From Defluviimonas salinarum (GTDB lineage: Bacteria; Pseudomonadota; Alphaproteobacteria; Rhodobacterales; Rhodobacteraceae): DNA of 64,000 nucleotides. Positions 38,074 to 46,204 of the stretch are shown piece after piece; the stretch's first letter is position 1, and the number at the start of each line of letters is the position of its first letter. The position numbers were made by a program, and so were the translations under genes. The stretch covers positions 62,001 to 126,000 of the forward strand of contig NZ_JAPDOG010000013.1 in assembly GCF_026013545.1 (NCBI RefSeq). Reading direction: 5' to 3'. The notes under the pieces are model-generated. The model saw nothing but the letters and a program-made list of their open reading frames with translations. It was not told the DNA's origin and did no database searches.

Positions 38074-38481
38074 CTAGAAGACCGTCTGCACAGCGCGCGA
38101 CAGGAAAAAGCCGTGCCCGTCCCGGTTGCGGCACTCGAGCCCCTTTTGCGACGAATGGCAGACGAAGCCGCCGAACGTCCCGGTCACGCCATAGTCCGCC
38201 CTGTGGAAGCCGTCGCGACCGCGATAGAGCGGTTCGCACAGCATCTGCACCGGTCCCCGGTCGAGCATCAGGAAGCTGTGCCCCCAGTCCGAGGCGCAAT
38301 CCGCCGGACGCGGCAGGGCGGGCGCGCCGTGCCGCTCGATGATCGTGCACTGGATGTCGGACATGCCGACCTCCATCCCCACCGTGCACTGGATGTTCTC
38401 CGACGGGGTCTCGAAGGTCCAGATGTCGGCATGGGCGGGCAGGGGGCCGAGAAGGAGGATCAGAACGGCAGGGCGCAACAT
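38074..38481 (-). CDS. Exported DUF6636-like protein
   Basis: A 135-residue secreted protein with a signal peptide (MLRPAVLILLLGPLPAHA). The mature part starts FETPSENIQCTVGM and ends ECRNRDGHGFFLSRA, both typical of DUF6636. Six Cys residues probably form three disulfides. The function is unknown; it is expected in the periplasm or outside. GGGGAA precedes ATG 38481. Confidence 0.72.
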   Translation of the reverse strand: MLRPAVLILLLGPLPAHADIWTFETPSENIQCTVGMEVGMSDIQCTIIERHGAPALPRPADCASDWGHSFLMLDRGPVQMLCEPLYRGRDGFHRADYGVTGTFGGFVCHSSQKGLECRNRDGHGFFLSRAVQTVF

Positions 38482-38571
38482 GGTCGTTCCCCATTCGATA
38501 TGGTCCGTGTGGACCCAGCCTGCCACCCGGATCGCGTGTTGTCATCAGAGAAGGCGGTCCCGGCGCGGGCC

Positions 38572-39111
38572 TCACCGCAGGTCGCGGACAAAGAGGTCGG
38601 CCGCGCCGTCCGACAGATCGGGATCGCGCCGGAACCCGGCCTTTTCGAGCACCCGTGCCGAGGCGGAGTTCGCCCGGTCGACGCCGCCGAGAAGAAGCAG
38701 CGGCCCGGCCGCACCCGCCGCGCCGATCAGCCCGGTGAGCAATTCGGTCGCGAGCCCCTTGCCCCAGTGCGCTTCGGCCAGAAGGTAGCCGATATGGATC
38801 TCTGGCACCCCGCCGTCCGCCCGGAACGCCGCAAGGATAAGAACCCCCGCGATGCGGCCCTCCGGCCGCGTGAGCGCAACGAAGAGATCGCTTTCCGCAA
38901 CTCGGTCGTCGATCCATCCGGCGATCGGGTCCGGCCCCGGCCCAAGCTGCAGAGAGACCGGCAGATGCGCCAGCACGCGCGGCGTCAGGACTGCGCCCAG
39001 TTCCGCCTCGAGCGCGGCGCGTCGGCCGGCATCCGGGGCGAGCGAGCGCCACCTCCGGAGCGACAGCCGTGGCGTATCGAACTCCGGAACCGGCGCGGCG
39101 ATGGCGGCCAT
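38572..39111 (-). CDS. GNAT-family N-acetyltransferase
   Basis: A 179-residue acetyltransferase of the RimJ/RimL type. It opens FDTPRLSLRRWRSLAPDA, has the acetyl-CoA loop LLAEAHWGKGLATELLTGLI and the ENXASARVLEKAGF-type helix (ANSASARVLEKAGFRR). The substrate is unknown. ATG 39111 is two bases after the slyX stop, so the two are likely co-translated. Confidence 0.85.
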   Translation of the reverse strand: MAAIAAPVPEFDTPRLSLRRWRSLAPDAGRRAALEAELGAVLTPRVLAHLPVSLQLGPGPDPIAGWIDDRVAESDLFVALTRPEGRIAGVLILAAFRADGGVPEIHIGYLLAEAHWGKGLATELLTGLIGAAGAAGPLLLLGGVDRANSASARVLEKAGFRRDPDLSDGAADLFVRDLR

Positions 39112-39113
39112 GC

Positions 39114-39320
39114 TCACCAGTGCGGTGGCTTCTGGTCGGCGAGCGGGATCGCGCCCGAGGCTTCGGCCTCCGCCTCCGCCGCCCGCTCCATCAGGAGCCG
39201 CACGCGCCGGGTCAGCACCTCGATCTCGCGCGCCTGGGCCGCGATCACGTCCGAGAGGTCGTCGACCGCGCGTCTGAGATGCGCGATCTCCTCCTCCGCC
39301 CTTTCCAGCCGTTCGTTCAT
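39114..39320 (-). CDS. slyX: SlyX family protein
   Basis: A 68-residue acidic coiled-coil protein. The heptad stretch [20 protein letters not shown] leads into the C-terminal DQKPPHW, the conserved end of SlyX proteins. The function is not established. It is divergent from hisS (149 bases apart) and immediately upstream of the acetyltransferase gene. Confidence 0.85.
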   Translation of the reverse strand: MNERLERAEEEIAHLRRAVDDLSDVIAAQAREIEVLTRRVRLLMERAAEAEAEASGAIPLADQKPPHW

Positions 39321-39469
39321 CGCTCCTCCCGTGCCGCCGCCGCTGGCCCGACGCCTGCCATACGTTTTGCCGTCGTGGCGCGGATGCCGGACTCCGTCCC
39401 CCGCAGCCGCTTGTTCCCGTCCCCCCCATCCGTTACACCCGCGCGCATCGAGATGTGAAGGGTCGGATC

Positions 39470-40960
39470 ATGGCCAAGGACAAGGGACCGCGCAGACCGA
39501 GGGCCGAGACGCCCAAGGGTTTCCGCGATTATTTCGGCGCCGAGGTGACGGAGCGCAAGGTGATGCTCGACCGGATCGCCGCCGTCTATCACCGCTACGG
39601 CTTCGATCCCCTGGAGACCTCGGCCGTGGAAACCGTTGAGGCGCTTGGGAAATTCCTGCCCGACGTCGACCGCCCGAACGACGGCGTCTTCGCCTGGCAG
39701 GAGGAGGACAGCGACTGGCTGGCACTCCGCTACGATCTGACGGCACCCTTGGCGCGGGTCGCCGCGCAGTACCGCAACGACCTGCCGACGCCCTACCGGC
39801 GCTACGCGATGGGCCCGGTCTGGCGCAACGAGAAGCCGGGACCGGGGCGATTCCGCCAGTTCTATCAATGCGATGCGGATACGGTCGGGTCGGGCTCCGT
39901 CGCCGCAGACGCCGAGATCTGTGCCATGCTCTCCGACGCCCTCGAAGAGGTCGGCATCCCCCGCGGCGACTACGTCGTTCGGGTAAACAATCGTAAAGTT
40001 TTGAATGGTGTAATGGAGGTCGCGGGCGTCCTCGATCCTGCCGACCCGTCGAAATTCGAACACGAGCGCGGCATCGTCATGCGCGCCATCGACAAGATCG
40101 ACCGGCTGGGCGAGGCGGGCGTGCGCGCCCTGATCGGCGCGGGCCGGATGGACGACAGCGGCGACTTCACCAAGGGGGCCGGGCTCTCGGAGGCGCAGGC
40201 CGATGTCGTCCTCGGCTTCATGTCCGCCCGCCGCGACACCGGGGCCGAGACCGTGGCGCGTCTCCGCGAGCTCGCCGGCGGCTCCGCCATCGGCACCGAA
40301 GGCGTCGACGAGCTTGAAAAGATTGCCGAACTTCTCGATGCCCAGGGCTACGGCCCCGACCGCATCGTGATCGACCCCGCAGTCGTCCGCGGCTTGGGTT
40401 ACTACACCGGCCCGGTCTTCGAGGCGGAGCTCACCTTCGAGATCCTCGACGAGAAGGGCCGCCCGCGCCAGTTCGGCTCGGTCGCCGGCGGCGGCCGCTA
40501 CGACGATCTCGTCAAGCGCTTCACCGGCCAGTCGGTGCCCGCGACCGGCGTCTCGATCGGCGTCGACCGCCTCCTCGCCGCGCTCCGCGCCAAGGGCCGG
40601 GTCGAGGCCGACACGCGCGGCCCCGTCGTCGTCACCGTCATGGACCGCGACCGCATGGCCGAGTACCAGAAGATGGCGACCGAGCTCCGCCAGGCCGGGA
40701 TCCGCGCCGAGGTCTATCTCGGCAACCCGAAGAACTTCGGCAACCAGTTGAAATACGCCGACAAAAGGAACTCCCCGGTCGCCGTGATCCAGGGCGGGGA
40801 CGAGGCCGCAAAAGGCGTCGTCCAGCTCAAGGACCTCTTCCTCGGCGCAAAGATCGCCGCCGAGGTCAGCCACGAGGAATGGAAGAGCCAGCCCGCCCAG
40901 ACCGAAGTTCCGCGCGACACCCTCGTCACCGAGGTCCGCCGCCTTCTGGGGATCGCCTGA
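39470..40960 (+). CDS. hisS: Histidine--tRNA ligase
   Basis: A 496-residue class II aminoacyl-tRNA synthetase. The motif 1 region is [12 protein letters not shown], motif 2 [22 protein letters not shown], the His-specific loops are [14 protein letters not shown] and GGGRYDDL, and motif 3 is [14 protein letters not shown]. The C-terminal anticodon domain (about 390-496) is complete. ATG 39470 has GAAGGG upstream. The next codon after its stop is the hisZ start, so hisS-hisZ-hisG form a tight operon. Confidence 0.96.
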   Translation: MAKDKGPRRPRAETPKGFRDYFGAEVTERKVMLDRIAAVYHRYGFDPLETSAVETVEALGKFLPDVDRPNDGVFAWQEEDSDWLALRYDLTAPLARVAAQYRNDLPTPYRRYAMGPVWRNEKPGPGRFRQFYQCDADTVGSGSVAADAEICAMLSDALEEVGIPRGDYVVRVNNRKVLNGVMEVAGVLDPADPSKFEHERGIVMRAIDKIDRLGEAGVRALIGAGRMDDSGDFTKGAGLSEAQADVVLGFMSARRDTGAETVARLRELAGGSAIGTEGVDELEKIAELLDAQGYGPDRIVIDPAVVRGLGYYTGPVFEAELTFEILDEKGRPRQFGSVAGGGRYDDLVKRFTGQSVPATGVSIGVDRLLAALRAKGRVEADTRGPVVVTVMDRDRMAEYQKMATELRQAGIRAEVYLGNPKNFGNQLKYADKRNSPVAVIQGGDEAAKGVVQLKDLFLGAKIAAEVSHEEWKSQPAQTEVPRDTLVTEVRRLLGIA

Positions 40961-42055
40961 ATGGCGCTGAAAGGGGCAGCCAGGGCCGAGGCCGACCGCC
41001 TCATGGCCGCTTTCCGCGCGGCGGGCGCGGTGCCGGTCGAGGCCGACATCCTGCAGCCCGCCGAGGTGCTTCTCGACCTTTACGGCGAGGACATCAGGGC
41101 GCGCGCCTATGTCACCGCCGACCCCTTGCGCGGCGAGATGATGCTGCGCCCGGACTTCACCGTGCCGGTGGTGCAGATGCACATGTCGGGCGGCGCCGAG
41201 CCCGCGCGCTACTGCTACATGGGCGAGGTCTTTCGCAAGCAGGAACACCTGACCGAGCGGAAATCCGAGTATTTCCAAGTAGGTTACGAGGTCTTCGACC
41301 GCGCGAACCCGGCGCTCGCCGATGCCGAGGTCTTCGCGCTTTTCGCGGACCTTCTCGCGCCCCTCCGCCTGCGCGCCGTCACCGGCGACATCGCGATCCT
41401 GATGGCGGCGGTGCAGGGCCTCAGGACGCTCGAGTCCCGCAAATCCGCACTCCTGCGCCACATCTGGCGGCCGCGCCGGTTCACCCAGCTCCTCGACCGC
41501 TTCGGCGGCCGCGCCCCGGTCCCCGAGACCCGCGCCCGCCTCCTCGCCGCCCTCGCCGCCGGCGAGACGCTGACGACCGCCCCGCGGATCGGCCTGCGCT
41601 CGGACGCCGAGATCGCCGCCCGCCTCGCGGCGCTCGAGGCCGACGCTCAGGCGGCCCCCATCGCCGCCGAGGAGGTCGCCCGCCTCGAGGACCTCCTGAA
41701 CCTCTCTGCGAAAAGCCCGGCCGCGCTCGCGCATCTGCGCGACCTGGCCCGCGAGATGCCCGCCATCGCATCCGCCACCGACCGGATGGAGGCGCGGCTC
41801 GACGCGCTCGGCGCGAAGGGCGTCGATGTCGACACCCTCGATTTCGAAGCCTCGCACGGCCGCACCACGCTCGAATATTACGACGGCTTCGTCTTTTCCT
41901 TCCACGGCAGGGGGCCCGACCTGCCGCCGATCGCCTCGGGCGGGCGCTACGACGCGCTGACCCAGGTCCTCGGTCAGGGGCGCTCGATCCCCGCCGTCGG
42001 CGGCGTGATCCGCCCCGGCCTCGTCGCCGACCTGACGGAGGGCGCGTCATGCTGA
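40961..42055 (+). CDS. hisZ: ATP phosphoribosyltransferase regulatory subunit
   Basis: A 364-residue HisRS-like protein lacking tRNA-synthetase activity. It keeps class II fold marks (LRPDFTVPVVQMHMSGG, RYCYMGEVFR, SGGRYDAL) but not the histidine-specific catalytic loops. HisZ forms a complex with short HisG and confers histidine feedback. Its neighbour HisG is the short form, which needs HisZ. Its end overlaps hisG by seven bases. Confidence 0.93.
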   Translation: MALKGAARAEADRLMAAFRAAGAVPVEADILQPAEVLLDLYGEDIRARAYVTADPLRGEMMLRPDFTVPVVQMHMSGGAEPARYCYMGEVFRKQEHLTERKSEYFQVGYEVFDRANPALADAEVFALFADLLAPLRLRAVTGDIAILMAAVQGLRTLESRKSALLRHIWRPRRFTQLLDRFGGRAPVPETRARLLAALAAGETLTTAPRIGLRSDAEIAARLAALEADAQAAPIAAEEVARLEDLLNLSAKSPAALAHLRDLAREMPAIASATDRMEARLDALGAKGVDVDTLDFEASHGRTTLEYYDGFVFSFHGRGPDLPPIASGGRYDALTQVLGQGRSIPAVGGVIRPGLVADLTEGASC

Positions 42056-42753
42056 AACTCGGCATCCCCTCCAAGGGCCGGCTCATGGAACAGTGCTTCG
42101 ACTGGTTCGCGAGCCGCGGCATCACGCTGCGCCGCACCGGGTCTGACCGCGAATATGCCGGCGCCGTCGAGGGCGCCGACGGCCTCGCCCTCGTCCTCCT
42201 CTCGGCGGGCGAGATCCCGCGCGAGCTCGCGGCGGGCCGCATCCATCTCGGCGTCACCGGCTCCGACCTCGTGCGCGACAAGCTCGCCGACTGGGACCGC
42301 CAGGTCGCCGAGCTTGCGCCGATGGGCTTCGGCCATGCCGATCTCATCATCGCGGTGCCCGCCTCTTGGCCCGATGTCGACACGCTCGACGATCTCGACG
42401 CCGCCGCCGCCGCCTTCCGCCGCAGCCATGGCCACCGGCTCAGGATCGCCACCAAGTACCACCGCCTCGTGCGCGAGTTTCTCACCCGGAACGGCGTCGC
42501 CGATTACCAGCTCGTCGACAGCCAGGGCGCGACCGAGGGCACCGTCAAGAACCTCACCGCCGAGGCCATCGCCGACATCACCTCGACCGGCGAGACGCTC
42601 CGCGCCAACCACCTGAAGATCCTCGCCGACGGCCTCGTCCACCAGAGCCAGGCCACGCTCTACGCCGCCCGCGCCGCCGACTGGGAAAACGGCGCCGCCG
42701 AAACCCTCGCCGGCCTCGCCCCGCGCCTCGGCTTCGACCCAAAAGCTCTCTGA
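42049..42753 (+). CDS. hisG: ATP phosphoribosyltransferase, short form
   Basis: A 234-residue enzyme for the first step of histidine synthesis (ATP plus PRPP). It begins MLKLGIPSKGRL and carries the PRPP loop QGATEGTVKN and the segment IADITSTGETLRANHL. There is no C-terminal regulatory domain, which marks the short type dependent on HisZ. ATG 42049 lies inside the end of hisZ. The repeat motif and a hairpin follow the stop. Confidence 0.95.
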   Translation: MLKLGIPSKGRLMEQCFDWFASRGITLRRTGSDREYAGAVEGADGLALVLLSAGEIPRELAAGRIHLGVTGSDLVRDKLADWDRQVAELAPMGFGHADLIIAVPASWPDVDTLDDLDAAAAAFRRSHGHRLRIATKYHRLVREFLTRNGVADYQLVDSQGATEGTVKNLTAEAIADITSTGETLRANHLKILADGLVHQSQATLYAARAADWENGAAETLAGLAPRLGFDPKAL

Positions 42754-42755
42754 TC

Positions 42756-42780
42756 TTCTTCTTTTCCCAAATATCCCGGG
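42756..42780. repeat. Copy 2 of intergenic motif CTTCTTTTCCCAAATATCCC
   Basis: Directly after the hisG stop. It shares CTTCTTTTYCCAAATATCCC with 14011-14032. Here it leads straight into the GC-rich hairpin at 42784, suggesting that motif plus hairpin works as a transcript end. Confidence 0.5.
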
Positions 42781-42783
42781 GGT

Positions 42784-42802
42784 CCGGGGGCAGCGCCCCC
42801 GG
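42784..42802. terminator. Hairpin after hisG
   Basis: CCGGGGGC (42784-42791) pairs with GCCCCCGG (42795-42802) over a three-base loop, between the convergent ends of hisG and the DUF1489 gene. Confidence 0.65.
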
Positions 42803-42811
42803 CGCCCGCCG

Positions 42812-43243
42812 TCAGCGCAACCCGATCTCGGCCAGCGCCAGCGCCATTTCCTCCGGCAGCGCCGTATCGGCCTCCCGCGCCTTCGGCAGGTCGCGCGGTG
42901 CGTCCTTTGGCTCGAGATAGCGCCAGCCCTGGAACGGCCGCCGCGGTGCCGCCTCGGTGCGCACCACCTCCGGGTCCATGACGATGCCGCAGCGCCGGAT
43001 CCCGTCCGCCCCCTCGATCTCGTCGAGCCTGAGGATCCGCTGGCGGCAGAGGATCACCCCCTTCACCACCCAGTAGAGCGAACCGCCCGCCAGCACCTCG
43101 GCCTCGCGCTTCGGCCACATCCGCGTGACATGGCGCCGCTCGCCGGTCGGGTAGGGCGCGGGATGCGTGCGCTGCCAGTCGAGGAGATCCTCGACACTCT
43201 CCGCACCGACACAGAGCTTCAGAAGATGAAGAGACTCGGCCAT
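42812..43243 (-). CDS. DUF1489 family protein
   Basis: A 143-residue cytosolic protein that opens MAESLHLLKLCVGAESVEDL and contains THPAPYPTGERRHVTRMWPK, both characteristic of the alphaproteobacterial DUF1489 family. The function is unknown. It is divergent from nrdJ, with 113 bases between the starts. GGGGGTG lies before ATG 43243. Confidence 0.85.
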   Translation of the reverse strand: MAESLHLLKLCVGAESVEDLLDWQRTHPAPYPTGERRHVTRMWPKREAEVLAGGSLYWVVKGVILCRQRILRLDEIEGADGIRRCGIVMDPEVVRTEAAPRRPFQGWRYLEPKDAPRDLPKAREADTALPEEMALALAEIGLR

Positions 43244-43356
43244 GACACCCCCAAGACCTTGCCATTCTACCCGCGCCACCCCCGAGATCAAGTTGACCGG
43301 CCCGGCGCCCAAGCGTATCGTGATCGCCCCTTCCGATACCCGAGGACCGAGGCCCG

Positions 43357-45867
43357 ATGACCCGTTTCGCTGCCCCCATCGCCGAACAGATCTGGGACAT
43401 GAAGTACCGCTTCAAGGAGGCGGACGGCACCCCCGTCGACGGCACGGTCGAGGACAGCTGGCGCCGCATCGCCCGCGCCCTTGCCGCCGTAGAAAAGGAT
43501 CCCGCCCGGTGGGAGGACCGCTTCTACACCGCGCTCGAGGATTTCAAGTACCTCCCCGCCGGCCGCATCACGGCGGGCGCCGGCACCGGGCGCACGGTCA
43601 CGCTCTTCAACTGCTTCGTCATGGGCACGATCCCCGACGACATGGGTGGCATCTTCGACGCGCTGAAGGAAGCCGCGCTGACCATGCAGCAGGGTGGCGG
43701 CATCGGTTACGATTTCTCTACCATCCGGCCAAGGGGGGCCGAGGTGAAGGGCGTCGCGGCCGATGCCTCGGGGCCCCTCTCGTTCATGGATGTCTGGGAC
43801 GCGATGTGCCGCACGATCATGTCGGCCGGCTCGCGGCGCGGCGCGATGATGGCGACGATGCGCTGCGACCACCCCGATATCGAGGCCTTCATCGCCGCCA
43901 AGCAGGACGCCGCGCGGCTCCGGATGTTCAACCTTTCCGTCCTCGTCACCGATCCGTTCATGGCGGCGGTCAAGGACGGCAAGCCCTGGGACCTCACCTT
44001 CGACGGCAAGGTCTACAAGACCGTCGAGGCGCTCGACCTCTGGAACCGGATCATGCGCGCGACCTACGACTACGCCGAGCCGGGCGTGATCTTCATCGAC
44101 CGCATCAACGCCGCCAACAACCTCGGCTACGCCGAGACCATCGCCGCCACCAATCCCTGCGGCGAGCAGCCCCTGCCGCCCTACGGCGCCTGCCTCCTCG
44201 GCTCGATCAACCTCGCCCGCCTCGTGACAGACCCGTTCGGCAAGGGCGCGGCGCTCGACGAGGGCGCGCTGGATGATCTCGTCACGACCGCGGTGCGGAT
44301 GATGGACAACACCGTCGACGCCTCGCGCTTCCCGCTGCCCCAGCAGAAGGCCGAGGCCGAGGCCAAGCGCCGCATCGGCCTCGGCGTCACCGGGCTCGCC
44401 GACGCGCTGCTCATGGTCGGCCTCCGCTACGGCTCGGAAAAAGCCGCCGTGCAGACCGAGGAATGGATGCACCGCATCGCCCGCGCCGCCTACCTCGCCT
44501 CGGTCGAACTCGCGAAGCAGAAGGGCGCCTTCCCGCTCTTCGACGCGGAAAAGTACCTCGCCTCGGGCAACATGATGCAGATGGACGCCGACGTGCGCGC
44601 CGCGGTCGCGGAACACGGCATCCGCAATGCGCTCCTGACCTCGATCGCCCCCACCGGCACGATCAGCCTCTATGCCGGCAATGTCTCGTCCGGGATCGAG
44701 CCGGTCTTCGCCTATGCCTACAAGCGCAAGGTCCTGCAGAAGGACGGCAGCCGCACCGAGGAGGAGGTCGTCGACTACGCCGTCCAGCTCTGGCGCGAAC
44801 GCTTCGGCGACAGGCCGCTGCCGGAGCATTTCGTCAACGCCCAGACCCTGCCGCCGCTCGACCACGTCCGGATGCAGGCGGCGGCGCAGAAATGGGTGGA
44901 TTCGTCGATCTCGAAGACCATCAACTGCCCCGAGGAGATCAGCTTCGAGGCCTTCAAGGACGTCTACATGGCGGCCTGGGACCAGGGCTGCAAGGGCTGC
45001 ACCACCTACCGGCCCAATGAAGTTACCGGCAGCGTCTTGAGCACTTCCGAGGAGAAAAAGCCGGAGTTGCCAGTTTTCTCGGAGCCATTCGAACGTTTGA
45101 AATGGGCACGTTCAAAGAAGAACCTAACGCTTGCAAATATAGCGGAAAAGGTTGGCTACTCTGTGCCGCACTTGTCTCAGCTAGAGTCCGGCATCAAGAA
45201 ACTTACCCCTTCCGGGGCGGAAAAGTTTGGGCAGCTGTACTCGTTGCCCAAGGGTTGGCTCCTCTTCGGTGAAGGGGGCGATGCTCCCGAAGTCCTCTCA
45301 AAAGACGGCGCCGAACCCCTCACGCCGCATGGCGACGTCGTCTATCTCTCCGAACCCTTGGACCGGCCGCAGGCGCTTGAAGGCGCGACCTACAAGCTGA
45401 AATGGCCCGACAGCGAGCACGCGATCTACATCACCATCAACGACATCGTGCAGGGCGGCCACCGGCGCCCCTTCGAGGTCTTCATCAACTCCAAGAACAT
45501 GGAGCACTACGCCTGGACGGTGGCGCTGACGCGGATGATCTCCGCCGTCTTCCGCCGCGGCGGCGACGTCTCCTTCGTCGTCGAGGAACTGAAAGCCGTC
45601 TTCGACCCGCGCGGCGGCGCCTGGATGCAGGGCCGCTACATCCCCTCGATCCTCGCCGCGATCGGCGGCGTCATCGAACGCCACATGATTGCGATCGGCT
45701 TTCTCGAGGGCGAGGGCCTCGGCCTCAAGTCCGACCCCAAATCGCAGGTCGTCGCGGTCGGCGAAGCACCCCGCGGCCCGACCTGCCCCTCCTGCGGCCA
45801 GTTCGGCATGCAGATGATCGAGGGCTGCCTGACCTGCCCGAATTGCGGCCATTCCAAGTGCGGATGA
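43357..45867 (+). CDS. nrdJ: Adenosylcobalamin-dependent ribonucleotide reductase with inserted HTH segment
   Basis: An 836-residue class II RNR that reduces ribonucleotides using adenosylcobalamin. Marks: Cys86 in TLFNCFVMG, the finger-loop NPCGEQPLPPYGACLLGS (Cys268, Glu270), APTGTISLYAGNVSSGIEP, and a C-terminal zinc-type Cys cluster (CPSCGQFGMQ, CPNCGHSKCG). Between the CKGCTTYRPN stretch (residue about 554) and DVVYLSEPLDRP (about 657) lies an extra roughly 90-residue segment with a Cro/C1-type helix-turn-helix. Without it the protein would have the usual length of about 750. The frame is intact throughout. A strong terminator lies 88 bases after the stop. Confidence 0.95.
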   Translation: MTRFAAPIAEQIWDMKYRFKEADGTPVDGTVEDSWRRIARALAAVEKDPARWEDRFYTALEDFKYLPAGRITAGAGTGRTVTLFNCFVMGTIPDDMGGIFDALKEAALTMQQGGGIGYDFSTIRPRGAEVKGVAADASGPLSFMDVWDAMCRTIMSAGSRRGAMMATMRCDHPDIEAFIAAKQDAARLRMFNLSVLVTDPFMAAVKDGKPWDLTFDGKVYKTVEALDLWNRIMRATYDYAEPGVIFIDRINAANNLGYAETIAATNPCGEQPLPPYGACLLGSINLARLVTDPFGKGAALDEGALDDLVTTAVRMMDNTVDASRFPLPQQKAEAEAKRRIGLGVTGLADALLMVGLRYGSEKAAVQTEEWMHRIARAAYLASVELAKQKGAFPLFDAEKYLASGNMMQMDADVRAAVAEHGIRNALLTSIAPTGTISLYAGNVSSGIEPVFAYAYKRKVLQKDGSRTEEEVVDYAVQLWRERFGDRPLPEHFVNAQTLPPLDHVRMQAAAQKWVDSSISKTINCPEEISFEAFKDVYMAAWDQGCKGCTTYRPNEVTGSVLSTSEEKKPELPVFSEPFERLKWARSKKNLTLANIAEKVGYSVPHLSQLESGIKKLTPSGAEKFGQLYSLPKGWLLFGEGGDAPEVLSKDGAEPLTPHGDVVYLSEPLDRPQALEGATYKLKWPDSEHAIYITINDIVQGGHRRPFEVFINSKNMEHYAWTVALTRMISAVFRRGGDVSFVVEELKAVFDPRGGAWMQGRYIPSILAAIGGVIERHMIAIGFLEGEGLGLKSDPKSQVVAVGEAPRGPTCPSCGQFGMQMIEGCLTCPNCGHSKCG
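45040..45306 (+). other. In-frame XRE-type helix-turn-helix segment inside nrdJ, lower GC than its host
   Basis: Residues about 562-650 of NrdJ. The core FERLKWARSKKNLTLANIAE, then KVGYSVPHLSQLESGIKKL, then KFGQLYSLPKGWLLFGEG is a complete Cro/C1 domain: helix 1, turn, recognition helix with SQLESG, and the WLL-GEG ending typical of phage-type repressors. By hand count, 45061-45240 has 92 G/C of 180 (51%), against clearly higher GC in the flanking nrdJ sequence. Codon use shifts too (TTG, AAA, GTT, ATA). It interrupts a linker, not the catalytic barrel. The role is unknown. Confidence 0.85.
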
Positions 45868-45894
45868 CCGGTCGCGCCGGGAGAGAACTGTTGT

Positions 45895-45960
45895 AGGACC
45901 CACGAATAAATGACCATTTCCGGGGTTTTTTGACCACTCCGGCACAGATCAAATGACCAC
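45895..45960. mobile_element. Possible IS21-family terminal remnant
   Basis: Three TGACCA repeats (45911, 45931, 45954), spaced 20 and 23 bases apart, lie in a patch with T runs starting near TGTTGTAGGACCCACGAAT. Spaced internal repeats of this kind occur at IS21-family ends, where transposase binds. No istA or istB gene and no partner end were found in the window. The whole gap 45868-46204 has no gene. It holds this patch, the nrdJ terminator and a minor AGAGCT/AGCTCT palindrome at 46016-46031. Confidence 0.35.
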
Positions 45961-45991
45961 CGGTCGCAGGGCGATCGGTGGTTTTTGTTTT
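45956..45991 (+). terminator. Rho-independent terminator after nrdJ
   Basis: ACCACCGGTCGC (45956-45967) pairs with GCGATCGGTGGT (45971-45982), with one G-T pair, over AGG, followed by TTTTTGTTTT. It is the clearest intrinsic terminator in the window. Confidence 0.85.
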
Positions 45992-46204
45992 ATATCAATG
46001 TGTTGCTGTGGGTTCAGAGCTTTGCAGCTCTTTGATGGCGCCGCGCCGGGGATCCGCAAACCCCCGGCTTGACCGGATCATGCCGCCATGGCCTCTATCC
46101 CGCCACACCCGGGTTCTTCTCTCTGCGCCTTAGCCCTGACCGATGCGGTCTGGCGGGCGCCGTGGCGGCGCGTGCCGCCCCTCGTATCGGAAAGGACCAT
46201 CCCC

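Noticed and set aside
43244-43356. Cobalamin riboswitch before nrdJ
   Set aside because: Only 113 bases separate nrdJ from the divergent gene, and I see no B12 box or suitable fold.
45040-45306. Intein in nrdJ
   Set aside because: The segment is too short, lacks an N-terminal Cys/Ser and C-terminal His-Asn splicing block, and is a clear HTH domain.
46016-46031. AGAGCT-N4-AGCTCT palindrome as an operator
   Set aside because: It is short, far from any start that would need it, and likely by chance.
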